Source: Paracentrotus lividus (Eukaryota; Echinodermata; Echinoidea; Camarodonta; Echinidae). Taken from it: DNA of 64,000 nt. The stretch lies in NCBI GenBank assembly GCA_940671915.1, contig CALNVZ010002974.1, positions 36,544,558 through 36,608,557 of the forward strand. The letters run 5' to 3'. The translations under genes and the position numbers were made by a program. This document shows positions 54,624 to 64,000 of this stretch, piece by piece. The notes below the pieces were generated by a model. That model was not told where the DNA came from, did not search any database, and was given only the letters and a program-made list of their open reading frames with translations. Positions within the stretch are counted from its first letter, which is position 1; every line of letters starts with the position of its first letter.

Positions 54624-54802
54624 GTATGAGCACAGGGAACTAGACAGTGCTAGAACCTGGCTGGAACCAGTTGATACCAGTTCCCACCAGTTTGATGAGG
54701 TTCATGTGCTTGGTGGAGCACACCTAGCCATTATGCCGATGGATTACAATCTCACTCAACCGATGTCTGTTGATATTAGTCAGCTTTATGGAGACACAAC
54801 AG
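54624..54802 (+). CDS. Exon 35: ARTWLEP and LGGAHLAI blocks of module 8
   Basis: Acceptor GTGAAG, donor GTAACT, phase 2 in and 1 out. Reads ELDSARTWLEPVDTSSHQFD, EVHVLGGAHLAIMPMD, YNLTQP and ISQLYGDTTG. The module resumes here after the discoidin domain, at the RAWLLP element. Confidence 0.92.
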
Positions 54803-55639
54803 GTAACTATTCTGACCTCTTTGTAGCGACTTATGAAGTGTGTATAGAATAGGTTTGATCTAGTTTAAAGCTTTTTTTTGTCTCCATTAAAAAAAAATAT
54901 GTCAAAAGGGAGAAATGTAGTCAGACATATTGTTTTTTAAACAACATGTTTGTTTTTATTCAGATATTTAAAGCTAAGCTTTAGTTCTTACAGCCAAAAT
55001 AATTTGAGATAAATCTGTAAGATATGTCTTCACGTTGTTCCATTAACATATATATATGCCTACACAAGATTATATTCACGTTTCGATAATGATTTCAGAA
55101 GAAATGTTGAAAAAATATCGAAACAGTCCGTCAAATTGAGACTTGGAGTAGACCGCTATATCGCCACAAGTCACGGCACAACATACACACACTGATCCGG
55201 TGCGAATCGCGTGCACATGATATACCCGAAGACTTTCCACGTGGCCGTGTTAATCACGCACGGGCCGTCCAAGTACAGAAATTATGCTTATTTTGCTCTT
55301 TTCTCAGCAAATTCGCAATTTTCTGTAAATTCCTTTGGTGTGTAGTATTTATTTCCTAAGCTTGAGATTCTGGTATGAACAAGAATGTTTTAATTTATTT
55401 CATCATGACTACTACTCTAGATTATCTTTAATGTTGATACAAATGCACTTTTTAAAATAATGTTTTGTTTTCTATTCATTCATGTCCATCAATTTGGATT
55501 TTGCATACACTGTCAAATGCTGTTGTTATCAGGGATCATATCCACCCCTACATAACTACTAACTCCTTAAAATATGTGTTTTATGAACTATCAATGAGAA
55601 ATTTTGATATTTGATTAAATTGTTATTTTACTATTCCAG
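54803..55639. other. Intron 35, nothing recognised
   Basis: Contains a GC-richer patch at 55140-55275 without coding or repeat signal that I can name. The rest is AT-rich. Confidence 0.45.
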
Positions 55640-55788
55640 GCCATATCCATCTTGGCTACGAGCAGTCCATGTCCATCAACATCACCCATCCTGATATCTC
55701 CTTTAACACACGGGTCTATGAGGAAGGGAGACTGGTGATGCCTTCTCGAGCATTCTTCAAAGGCGTTAAACTTGTTTCCTCAGGCAAT
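55640..55788 (+). CDS. Exon 36: HIHLGYEQ and VYEEGRL blocks of module 8
   Basis: Acceptor TTCCAG, donor GTGAGT, phase 1 in and 0 out. Reads GHIHLGYEQSMSINITH, DISFNTRVYEEGRLVMP and FKGVKLVSSGN. Joined to exon 35 it makes YGDTTGHIHLGYEQSMSI, the MIGDRTGxxHIGxNQxMDL element. Confidence 0.92.
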
Positions 55789-56083
55789 GTGAGTTCACCA
55801 GTCTTATCATTTTGCTTCAAAATTTTAAATGGTTAAGTTTGTGTTCATTTAATCAGTCAACACTTTTCAATAGGAGACAAAGGTGGAACATTATAGTGTA
55901 TTTGTGCTCATTGAAATGCTGAATTTCTATTACATATTTTAATAACTCCTTTTTAAATTGCACAGAAGGATTGTTCATCTCTTCCACTAGTTGTTAGGCC
56001 TACTACTGCAAGAATGTATGTTCTTTATTAAAACAATTTAAATACTTTCTGTATCTTTCATATTTCCTTCATTCGTTTGTAGG

Positions 56084-56195
56084 TTGCATGTATTGGATCC
56101 CTGTTTGTCATTGATGGTTAGTTCTATTCACTTGGATGGCAGAAGCAGCTTTGGTGATGAAAGTAATCCTGGCCAACATCATCCATATTGTTGTT
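56084..56195 (+). pseudogene. Decayed duplicate of exon 37 (copy A)
   Basis: After TTTGTAG it reads VACIGSLFVIDG then a stop. The DNA continues to match exon 37 past the stop (TTCTATTCACTTGGATGGCA, AGCAGC-TTGGTGATGA-AGTA-TCCTGGCC). Exon 37 reads VAGIDDLFVFDGGSVHLDA at the same place. Confidence 0.8.
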
Positions 56196-56239
56196 TTTTC
56201 CTATTATTCCTCCCCCTTCTCTCTTTATTCTCAGTTTTT

Positions 56240-56360
56240 TTTTCAGTGTGCAGACATTGACAAACTGTTTGTCTGATCTGCTTGATTGGATCCTAATAGC
56301 AATATTGGTGATCCATCAGATCAAAATGAGACTCAAGTCGCATAGGAAAGATATGAGGAA
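56240..56360 (+). pseudogene. Decayed duplicate of exon 37 (copy B)
   Basis: After TTTTTTCAG it reads TGTGCAGACATTGACAAACT then GTTTGTCTGA, matching GCAGGCATTGACGACCTGTTTGTC of exon 37 with a stop at the same region. AGCAATATTGGTGATCCATC matches AGCAGCATTGGTCATGATAG further on. Confidence 0.7.
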
Positions 56361-56669
56361 ATCAGCTAAATAGTCAATTTGATAAAAACATTTTCCCTCT
56401 ATTGTTTTCACTCAATTTCTTTTTACAGAGCACACAAGAATCATTGAAGATTCAAAAAAAAAAAAAAAAAATTTCCCCCAAAGTTGACATTTGTTATTAT
56501 TTTTCCAATTTCAGCGACTCAAAGTGACAGTTGGTCCGTGTCTTGTGTCTCATTTTGTCTTGATATGATGAATCACGTTGGTTACAGATGAGGAATCTAT
56601 CTCATCTATTCATCCTGTGTCTCATTATCAATCTTTCCTTTTCTCTCTATTTTTGAATTTTTCCCCCAG

Positions 56670-56861
56670 GTTGCAGGCATTGACGACCTGTTTGTCTTTG
56701 ACGGTGGTTCTGTTCACTTGGATGCCAACAGCAGCATTGGTCATGATAGCAGTCCTGGAGAACATAAGCTGTCAAGTCTTCATGTGCAGGATGGGGGTCT
56801 GTTCTGGTTGGAGAGTGTAGATGTGTGTGATCACATGAGCATTGCTGCATACAATGTTACA
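56670..56861 (+). CDS. Exon 37: NLTLH-region and VQD blocks of module 8
   Basis: Acceptor CCCCCAG, donor GTAAGT, phase 0-0. Reads VAGIDDLFVFDGGSVHLDAN, SSPGEHKLSSLHVQDGGLFW and VCDHMSIAAYNVT. LSSLHVQDGGLF matches FDTVxVQDxGxL. It is the intact member of three copies. A symmetric phase 0-0 exon can be duplicated without frame loss. Confidence 0.92.
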
Positions 56862-57844
56862 GTAAGTCATTAAAGAGAATCTAGTGTTGTGGGAAAGATG
56901 AACAAAATTATTGTGAGCTTTCCTATTAGTTTTAATGCTCTTTAAGGAAGATCATCATAGTGAAAAGGATTGCTCTTCAATCGCCCTAATAGTCATAATA
57001 TAACCCAATGTATATACTCAAAATGGCTGAAATGTTCGGGCCCAATATTTAGTGTCGTTCAAAAAATTGCCATCAACCTTTCCAAAGCACTTTTACACAG
57101 ATTTTTTTTAATACATATTTGATTGTCCTTCAGTCGATGTCAATGTTTACTTCAAGAAGGACCAAGTTTCACTTTAACACTTTAGCTTTCAAATCACCCT
57201 GAACTTCCATAATTTCTCCTCAAATAACAGAATCTACTTTCCAGCATAGATCCTCAAACGTTGTCTGTTATCCAGCACACCTCATGAAATCTACTTGCAA
57301 ATGATTTTTTTATCTATTTTGTTTTGGGAGTCTAAAATAAATAAATTTGAGAGGTAGCTCTGATGAATAACCTGACTTGTAACACACGGCCTCTCAGTAT
57401 CAAGGGTTAATTAAATTTTGCCTTTATATATACACACATTAAAGGAATAATTTCGGCTGTACATTTTGTTAATGCAAATTTTGTCCATGATATATTTCAC
57501 TAGCCCTCAAGGTAGCCTTTTTATCCTAAAATACAAATCCATATAAAATATATTGTGTTTCATGCTGTTTATTTGTAAACTACCTTGTTGCAAATATCCT
57601 TCAAATGATGTATTCAAATGATTGCCTTCAGCAAGATATTCATCTACATTGTGCTACACTCAACCCAGGTGAGGTAAATGGGGACCTGGCAGTTCAACAA
57701 TTGCAATGCTAATGCTAGGGTTATTATACTGCATCATTGTAGAGCACTTGGGGACTATATGCTGATAAGTGCTGTATAAGCCAGTATAATTATTGTTATT
57801 ATATTCTTTTATTCTAAAGTGTATATAATATTTGTTATATGTAG
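56862..57844. other. Intron 37 with a SINE-like tail
   Basis: About 57645-57815 reads GTGCTACACTCAACCCAGGT to AAGTGCTGTATAAGCCAGTA followed by ATTATTGTTATTAT. This looks like a dispersed repeat with a trinucleotide tail, possibly a SINE. The rest is AT-rich. Confidence 0.45.
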
Positions 57845-58013
57845 GTGTATGGAGGTGGTCATTTCCAGTCTAATGTTGGTCTGAATATATCTGCTTCTCA
57901 TCTATTTGCACTCTACTCTGGAGGAGAAATCAACCTAGATCATTCTGGCTTCCAGACCCAGTCTTCCATTCAGTCTGGATCTACGTTGGTCAGGGGACCC
58001 GGCCAGGGATATG
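57845..58013 (+). CDS. Exon 38: closing block of module 8
   Basis: Acceptor TATGTAG, donor GTAAAA, phase 0 in and 1 out. Reads VYGGGHFQSNVGLNISASHL, FALYSGGEINLDHSGFQTQ and TLVRGPGQGYG. V-x-GGGxF and L-x-L-Y-S-GGEI take the place of the GGG and NITVDDGG elements. Confidence 0.88.
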
Positions 58014-58530
58014 GTAAAATTCAAAACCCATCAAGCTCTGAAGACCCTTCTTGATATTAATTTTTTAAATTTTTCTTCATAACACAAAGATTTGCGATCA
58101 ATTCCAAATTTGAAAGATCTACTCTGATTGGTTGCTGGTCAGTCTTTTGAACAAAAAGCACATGCAATAACGATCTTGATTGGCTATTTCCTTTTTGCGA
58201 ATGAGTGCAAACCTTTTGTTACGTAGCCCTGGATTGCAGATTTTATGAAATATATTGGATTACATATTCCTGCATTGCGAGTACAGAATTGTTATGAATT
58301 AGAATGTTGAAATTAGCAACAAGATGGAACATGTAGGAATCCTTGTCATTATGTCATTATTAGTGCAATGTTCATTTGGCCTTCTCTATGAAATCTTTTT
58401 TAAATATATTTCTAGAAAAAAGTGTATAAGTAATGTAATTACTCTTCAGTTTTCCAAGCAGGTGTCTTTATTGTCAGATCAACATTACCAACAAGCATGA
58501 AAAATTTAACATTTTGTACAATATGTGTAG
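58014..58530. other. Intron 38 with a dispersed repeat
   Basis: 58078-58152 (ATAACACAAAG, TTTGAAAGATCTAC, CTGATTGG, TGCTGGTCAGTCTTTT) recurs at about 61755-61832 in the same orientation. Nothing else recognised. Confidence 0.55.
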
Positions 58531-58683
58531 GTGACATGACCGGTGATGTATCGGGTGGCAGTGGCGGAGGTCATGGTGGTAGCGGAGGCCAAGGGTCAGG
58601 GCAGTCTCTGGTTGGTCTTGCCTATGGATCTATCTACCAACCTACTGATTGTGGCAGCGCTGGAGGCTATGGACGGGACTATG
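58531..58683 (+). CDS. Exon 39: start of module 9
   Basis: Acceptor GTGTAG, donor GTAAGA, symmetric phase 1. Reads GDMTGDVSGGSGGGHGGSGG, QGSGQSLVGLAYGSIYQPTD and CGSAGGYGRDYG. YGSIYxPxxxGSAGG is the module linker. Confidence 0.9.
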
Positions 58684-59242
58684 GTAAGATTTCTTCACTA
58701 TGTATGTAATGACTTCCTTTCGGAGTTTCATGAAAGAGGGATGTACAAATTTAATAAGTAGCAGACAACACCATTGTAGTGCACTGCACTATAGTGATGT
58801 GCACATTGTGGTGACCCTAATACACAAGTCTGGTATTGTAATATTGTGGTGAAGATATAACATTTTATACACTTCACATATTGGTTCTGATTTTAAACCA
58901 AAGCAAAATATTTATATCATGTATATCAGAGATCACCTAATTGCTATTTACTTTTAAATCTGCTTAGACAGGCATATTTTTTTCTTTGTTTGCTGGCATA
59001 TTTTAGATATATAATAATAATATATAATAATAATAATAATAATATATTAGGGCCTATATGTCAGAAACATAAACATAAATTACTATATTTCAAATGTAAA
59101 CAGATTTAATGATATAATTAAACAGAACAATGAGAGAAAAGACTGAAGGAGAAGGAGAAGGTCCTTTTATTTCTGCATGGAATGCAAACGGAATTATTTC
59201 AGAGTAGGCCAGATGAATTTATGCACACTCTTTCCTGTACAG
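58684..59242. other. Intron 39, ATAAT microsatellite only
   Basis: A (ATAATA)n tract lies near 59008-59050. Nothing else is recognised. Confidence 0.5.
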
Positions 59243-59398
59243 GTGGACTTTCATTTGGTACAGAACTCACAAAGAACAACCTTCAACTCCTGGGAATTGG
59301 TGGCAGGGGAGGTGGAGCCATGAAGGTGACATCACGTCATGTGATTATCGATGGTGTCATATCAGCCAATGGTGAACCTACAGCGCACATACGAGCAG
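59243..59398 (+). CDS. Exon 40: IDGxISANG block of module 9, last exon in the window
   Basis: Acceptor GTACAG, donor GTTAGT, symmetric phase 1. Reads GGLSFGTELTKNNLQLLGIG, GRGGGAMKVTSRHVI and IDGVISANGEPTAHIRAG. The GGGSGGSIW block expected next is not found before 64000, so the following intron is at least 4.6 kb and the gene runs off the window. Confidence 0.88.
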
Positions 59399-59649
59399 GT
59401 TAGTTTAGAGATGATTACAATATTCTGGAACATGTATTATTCTTAAGTGATCTTTTGTTAGTTCACTCTGTGGGAAAATGAGTAGGATTGTATTTTCAGT
59501 CACTGAGGCTGCGTCAGTTTATTCAATGTCCTGTTCATCCGATCCGAGGGCGGCGATCGAGAGGGATATTATATAATCCTCGAAGTGGAGTATTAAGTTC
59601 ATGGTATTGCACAAGTCCCGATGATGTAAATAAATGAACGAAGATGACA

Positions 59650-61720
59650 TGAAAATATATACACAAGTATAGATGCGAAACGAGCGGTAATATAATGTCA
59701 GTGAATATATCGAGAATGGAATATATAGCAGATGGAATATATTACAGATTGAAGATGAAGAACGGAAGATGACGATATAAGAGTTCTGCTGGTGAAAAGC
59801 GATAAGAAATGCGATTGATGTGAAGTTGGAATATGTTCACGAAAGTCACGGAAATAAATCAAAGTTCGCGAGAACTTAACACAACGTAAATGATTTATTC
59901 CAGTTATTGGTATTCCAAAGAAAATATAAAGTAATTCGGAGTCGCGACAACTTGTAGAAGTTTCCACGTTGGAATCGAAACGAAGTGTTGGAGGCGAGAA
60001 AAAGATGAAATTGGGTGAGAAAGTCTCTTTTCGGAGCACATGGAATAATTTATAGTCATTGGTGAATTTCCATGTCAATAACTCGTTTCAATGCGAACAG
60101 AGGAGTGGCAATCGTGTCAATGACTTTCAAATGTTGATATTCAATATTTTCATAATAAAGCGATATATTCACAGAAGTTAAAACAAAAAACAAACGCGAC
60201 CGGAAAATGTTACACAAAGAACTCCAGTGCAAAGTGTCAATTGTGGCTAAAAGTAAGATGAATTATTTACAAACTGGCGTCTAGATGATGTGGAGTTCCT
60301 ACTGTAGCTCCCCCCAGATTGCTGCATAATTAATGAAGTAGCAATCGGTAAGGCGAAGTCAAAAGTTATATACAAAATGATCGCGAAACGAGCGGTAATA
60401 TAATGTCAGCGAATATATCGAGAATGGAATATATAGCAGATGGAATATTTTACAGATTTAAGATGAAGAACGGAAGATGACGATATAAAAGTTCCGCTGG
60501 TGAAAAGCGATAATAAATGCGATTGATGTGAAGTTGGAATATGTTCACGAAAGTCATGGAAATAAATCAAAGTTCGCGAGAACTTAACACAACGTAAATG
60601 ATTTATTCCAGTTATTGGTATTCCAAAGAAAATATAAAGTAATTCGGAGTCGCGACAACTTGTAGAAGTTTCCACGTTGGAATCGAAACAAGAATTGTTG
60701 AGGCGAGAAAAAGATGAAATTGGGTGAGAAAGTCTCTTTTCGGAGCACATGGAATAATTTATTGTCATTGGTGAATTTCCATGTCAATAACTCGTTTCAA
60801 TGCGAACAGAGGAGTGGCAATCGTGTCAATGACTTTCAAATGTTGATATTCAATATTTTCATAATAAAGCGATATATTCACAGAAGTTAAAGCAAAGAAC
60901 AAACGCGACCGGAAAATGTTACACAAAGAACTCCAGTGCAAAGTGTCAATTGTGGCTAAAAGTAAGATGAATTATTTACAAACTGGCGTCTAGATGATGT
61001 GGAGTTCCTACTGTAGCTCCCCCCAGATTGCTGCATAATTAATGAAGTAGCAATCGGTAAGGCGAAGTCAAAAGTTATATACAAAATGATCGCGAAACGA
61101 GCGGTAATATAATGTCAGCGAATATATCGAGAATGGAATATATAGCAGATGGAATATATTACAGATTAAAGATGAAGAACGGAAGATGACGATATAAGAG
61201 TTCCGCTGGTGAAAAGCGATAATAAATGCGATTGATGTGAAGTTGGAATATGTTCATGAAAGTCACGGAAATAAATCAAAGTTCGCGAGAACTTAACACA
61301 ACGTAAATGATTTATTCCAGTTATTGGTATTCCAAAGAAAATATAAAGTAATTCGGAGTCGCGACAACTTGTAGAAGTTTCCACGTTGGAATCGAAACAA
61401 GAAGTGTTGGAGGCGAGAGAAAGATGAAATTGGGTGAGAAAGTCTCTTTTCGGAGCACATGGAATAATTTATTGTCATTGGTGAATTTCCATGTCAATAA
61501 CTCGTTTCAATGCGAACAGAGGAGTGGCAATCGTGTCAATGACTTTCAAATGTTGACATTCAATATTTTCATAATAAAGCGATATATTCACAGAAGTTAA
61601 AACAAAGAACAAACGCGACCGGAAAATGTTACACAAAGAACTCCAGTGCAAAGTGTCAATTGTGGCTAAAAGTAAGATGAATTATTTACAACTGGCGTCT
61701 AGATGATGTGGAGTTCCTAC
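59650..61720. repeat. Tandem array, 2.9 copies of a 708-bp unit
   Basis: GCGAAACGAGCGGTAATATA begins at 59675, 60383 and 61092 (spacing 708 and 709). Units are very similar, with single-base changes and small indels. The third stops at about 61720 (GAGTTCCTAC). Minus-strand frames inside (SRTLIYF, LLYIFFGIPITGINHL) repeat in each unit but carry stops and no known domain, so I treat them as chance. Confidence 0.93.
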
Positions 61721-62083
61721 AACTCAATGAAGGTTGAATTTCTTGAGATCTGGGCCCCATAACACAAAGGGTTTGCAATTGATTGCAACTTTGAAAGATC
61801 TACCCTGATTGGCTGCTGGTCAGTCTTTTTTAGATTCAGATTCATTTCGGTTTATTCAAAAAGGTCTTTGTTAAAAACAGTCCGAAGGACTGATGCAAAC
61901 AAAGATTACAGAGTGTACAAATTCATAGTTAATCAATAAACAAATTGATATACGAATACATTAATTATACAGAGAGAGAAAAAAAATAGCAACAGTAACG
62001 AATAAGCATTTTGATTTGGAACAAAATTACGGCGAAAGATAAAGCGAGAAAAAAAAATGCAATAGGTATAATGGTTATTATTA

Positions 62084-64000
62084 TAATTTACTTCAATAAT
62101 CACATGACCCTCTCTTACCTTGCTTTTGTTCCCGAGAACAATGCTATGACCGAACCAACAATAGACTACCAAACCATTTTTCCTACTTCCCTACCCCTCC
62201 ATAATACCCTGCCTCACCGCTGCCTGACACGAGGTGGCGCTAGACCACTAAGGCATATATCTTCATTCTGATTTTTCGAGTCGTGCTGATCGGACCGTTC
62301 CTGAATTTTCGGGTGAGATCGTTCCTATTTACGATTTTGAATTCATTATTATCAAATATTTGCGCTTCCTAAAGCCTCCTTTTACGCCTAGCGTTAAATT
62401 TGGGTGCTTTAGTTTTACTGCGCCCCTCCTTTTGGCCAAGAATTACGTCCTTTTCCGGACGTTTTTCTTCCGTTTCCAACCCAGTCCCGCCCGTTCTTTT
62501 TAACGTGGTTGTTTTTGGTCGGTGCGTTTGAGGGCCTGTTTTTCTTTTGAAACTCAGTCCCGCTCTTCTCCGACTCTTCCCTGTGGTTTGTTCTCCTTTA
62601 GGAGGGTTTCCTTCTTCCTTTTTAGAACATATTTGACTTTTAAGTACGTTTTTGTTATATTATGTTACTTTTTCCCGCGGCCACGTGGCCTTTTTGGCGG
62701 GGTGTCTTCCGGGTCCTTGGACTTCCGTCTTTGTTCGACGCCATCTTGTTTTGTTGGCGTGTGTGTGTGTATGTGTGATCGAGCGCCTCTTTGTTAGTCG
62801 CTCTTCTGGTGCATACTCTTCCTTTTTGGTCGTTCTAACGGAGGTTCGTCCCCGTTTTCGTCAAAAAAAAAAAAAAAAAAAACAAAAACAAAAAAAAATT
62901 ATTTCTTCGTCTAGCCTGTTCTAGACGGGGTTTTCTTTTTTTTTGGAGTTTTCCGTGAGCGCCTAAGTAGCCGGTCTCGCTTGTCTTGCCTTAGCTTTTC
63001 TAAGGAATTAGGTTTAACGCTTACAAAGAACATAATTTTGTTCTTTTCTTTTCAGAGGCGTTCTAACCATGGACAGCATGCCCGGCGGAGAGTCGTCTCG
63101 ACCGCCAGGTCGTCCGCCTCTCCTGCCTAAGAAAAGGGGGGAGCACGCCAGTGACACTTGTGTCCAGCGCTGGCTCCACCTCCTCTAAGTCCAGCACTAA
63201 GAAAAGGTCTTGTAGCTCGAAGAGCACCATAGCAAAAACGTGCGTCCACGTTTTCCGGGGTGCCTAAGACTTGTCGTCTCGGTTGTCTCCGGCCAAGGGA
63301 GCGGGTTGTCTATCCAGCGTCTTGCCCCGGCCCCCCCCCCCCTCCCTTGGGCTTCGCCCAGAGGTGACGGGACATGGTACCCCTCGTGGCAGAGTACACC
63401 CGGCCCTCGTCCTGTGACACTGGCCTGGTCACAACCACCGCACGTCGGCCTCTGGCTTGGATCACCCGCTAGGGAGTCCCAGCCGTGCGGCCCCCGGATA
63501 CGGGATCGGTGACTGACTCCGAACATACTTCGGAGTTCTCGCTCACCCAGCCCAGTCTGCCCGGGAGACCTCCCGTCTCGTCCGCCCCTTGTGGAGCCCG
63601 AGTCGGATGGGTCAGAGCTACGGCTATCCCTTGGATACCCTCATGCGCCCGCCGGGGGTTTGTTTCAACGAACACCGGCCTCCCGGACCCTCGGCGCGTT
63701 CTATCAGAACGTCCGGGGAGAATCCGTTATCCGCTCAGGATGCAGCCGTTCGACCTGCCTGGCCAGGCCCGAGAGCTGTCGGATATCCCGAACCTTGGTG
63801 GGTTGTGCCTTCGGCGCTCCCTATCCCTCGGCTTCGCACCAGAGGTGACGGACTAAGCTACCCCTTGTGGCTTGGTATGCCTGGCCCTTGTCACACGACA
63901 CTGGCCTGGTCTCAATCGTCCGCCACATCAGATACTTTGGTGGTTTGTGCCTTCGGCACCCTACCAAGCGGGGTTTCGCTCCTATCCCTCGGGCTTCGCA
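62084..64000 (+). mobile_element. Second DIRS-like element, left part (runs off the window)
   Basis: The first base matches the start of copy one (TAATTTACTTCAATAATCAC). The left terminal repeat, the GC-richer leader (GCGCTTCCTAAAGCCTCC, GGCCACGTGGCC), the poly-A tract and the gag-like repeats follow in the same order as 16324-19900. Small indels separate the copies. The region from 63240 on lacks blocks present in copy one. Recombinase and RNase H would lie beyond 64000. Confidence 0.9.
63069..63188 (+). pseudogene. Short gag-like ORF start in the second DIRS copy
   Basis: The ATG after TTTTCAGAGGCGTTCTAACC opens MDSMPGGESSRPPGRPPLLP and stops after 39 residues. The start context equals that of copy one at 17282, but the sequence after MDS differs. 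Probably a broken ORF. Confidence 0.5.

Larger units (their letters stand above)
55789..56669. other. Intron 36 with two decayed copies of exon 37
   Basis: Relics at about 56084-56195 and 56240-56360 are listed separately. A poly-A run lies at 56454-56470. Nothing else is seen. Confidence 0.7.
2444..59398 (+). other. Gene model: 40-exon giant modular extracellular-type protein gene (partial at both ends)
   Basis: Forty exons read on the plus strand join without a frame break: 12,801 coding bases, about 4,266 residues. Introns are GT-AG except one GC-AG. The product is built of about nine modules of 300-400 residues with recurring Gly-rich blocks, short beta-strand-like repeats and N-glycosylation sequons, plus two F5/8C-like domains. 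No transmembrane segment, signal peptide, start codon or terminal stop is seen, so both ends lie outside. The repeated I-x-G/A-x-G strands suggest a beta-solenoid, which is inference. Sequons and discoidin domains point to a secreted or cell-surface protein. Family name not recognised. Adjacent partial genes of one family are an alternative, but phase continuity argues for one gene. Confidence 0.88.
59399..64000. other. Intron 40 or 3' flank: satellite array, dispersed repeat, second DIRS copy
   Basis: No further exon of the gene is seen. Contents are the 708-bp array (59650-61720), a dispersed repeat (61755-61832), an AT-rich stretch with TTTATTCAAAAAGGTC (61850-62080), and the left part of a DIRS-like element (62084-64000). 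Confidence 0.7.

Noticed and set aside
56084..56130. A real exon with VACIGSLFVIDG
   Set aside because: It hits an in-frame stop after 12 codons, and exon 37 supplies the intact version.
59698..61478. Conserved minus-strand protein in the 708-bp array
   Set aside because: The similarity between frames comes only from DNA repetition; no domain and frames break between copies.

Overview
The window is animal genomic DNA, most likely from an echinoderm such as a sea urchin. It is AT-rich and intron-rich, and dense in short palindromic transposons, tandem arrays, a pearl-like element and DIRS-type tyrosine-recombinase retrotransposons. Species cannot be fixed from the sequence alone. There is no bacterial operon structure, CRISPR array or rRNA.

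One plus-strand gene occupies almost the whole window. I can place 40 coding exons between 2444 and 59398. Every junction keeps the reading frame, 39 of the 40 donors are GT (one is GC), all acceptors are AG, and there is no in-frame stop. They encode about 4,266 residues. The N-terminus (start, signal peptide) and C-terminus lie outside the window. The protein is a chain of about nine modules of 300-400 residues. Each has a Gly-rich linker (HGGxGG, LYEPxxFGS), an IDGxISSNG strand, a GGGSGGSIW block, a GGRIAVYF block, a GTVFLYH/VDN block, RAWLLP, ELQIYGNAHxAI, MIGDRTGxxHIGxNQxMDL, a VYxGGxLGLA block, NLTLH, and a closing NITVDDGG/ADGxGY strand. The pattern looks like an extracellular beta-solenoid. 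Two discoidin-like (F5/8 type C) domains are inserted inside modules 1 and 8 at different points. Module 1 also carries a 2.2 kb exon with an internal 345-bp (115-residue) repeat. I do not recognise a named gene; a secreted or cell-surface matrix/adhesion role is inference.

Layout: 1-2443 upstream or intronic repeats; 2444-13147 module 1 with discoidin domain 1 and the 115-residue repeats; 14926-30017 module 2, interrupted at 16324-22123 by a 5.8 kb DIRS-like retrotransposon (with a 511-base assembly gap) ending 40 bp before exon 11; 29786-40891 module 3; 41620-44882 module 4; 45153-49474 modules 5-7, in unusually long exons; 50030-58013 module 8 with discoidin domain 2; 58531-59398 start of module 9; 59650-61720 a 708-bp tandem array; 62084-64000 the left part of a second DIRS-like copy.

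The introns hold many MITE-like palindromes, a C2H2 zinc-finger relic, an interstitial telomeric repeat inside a hairpin, tRNA-like repeats, and two clusters of decayed duplicate exons of the host gene.
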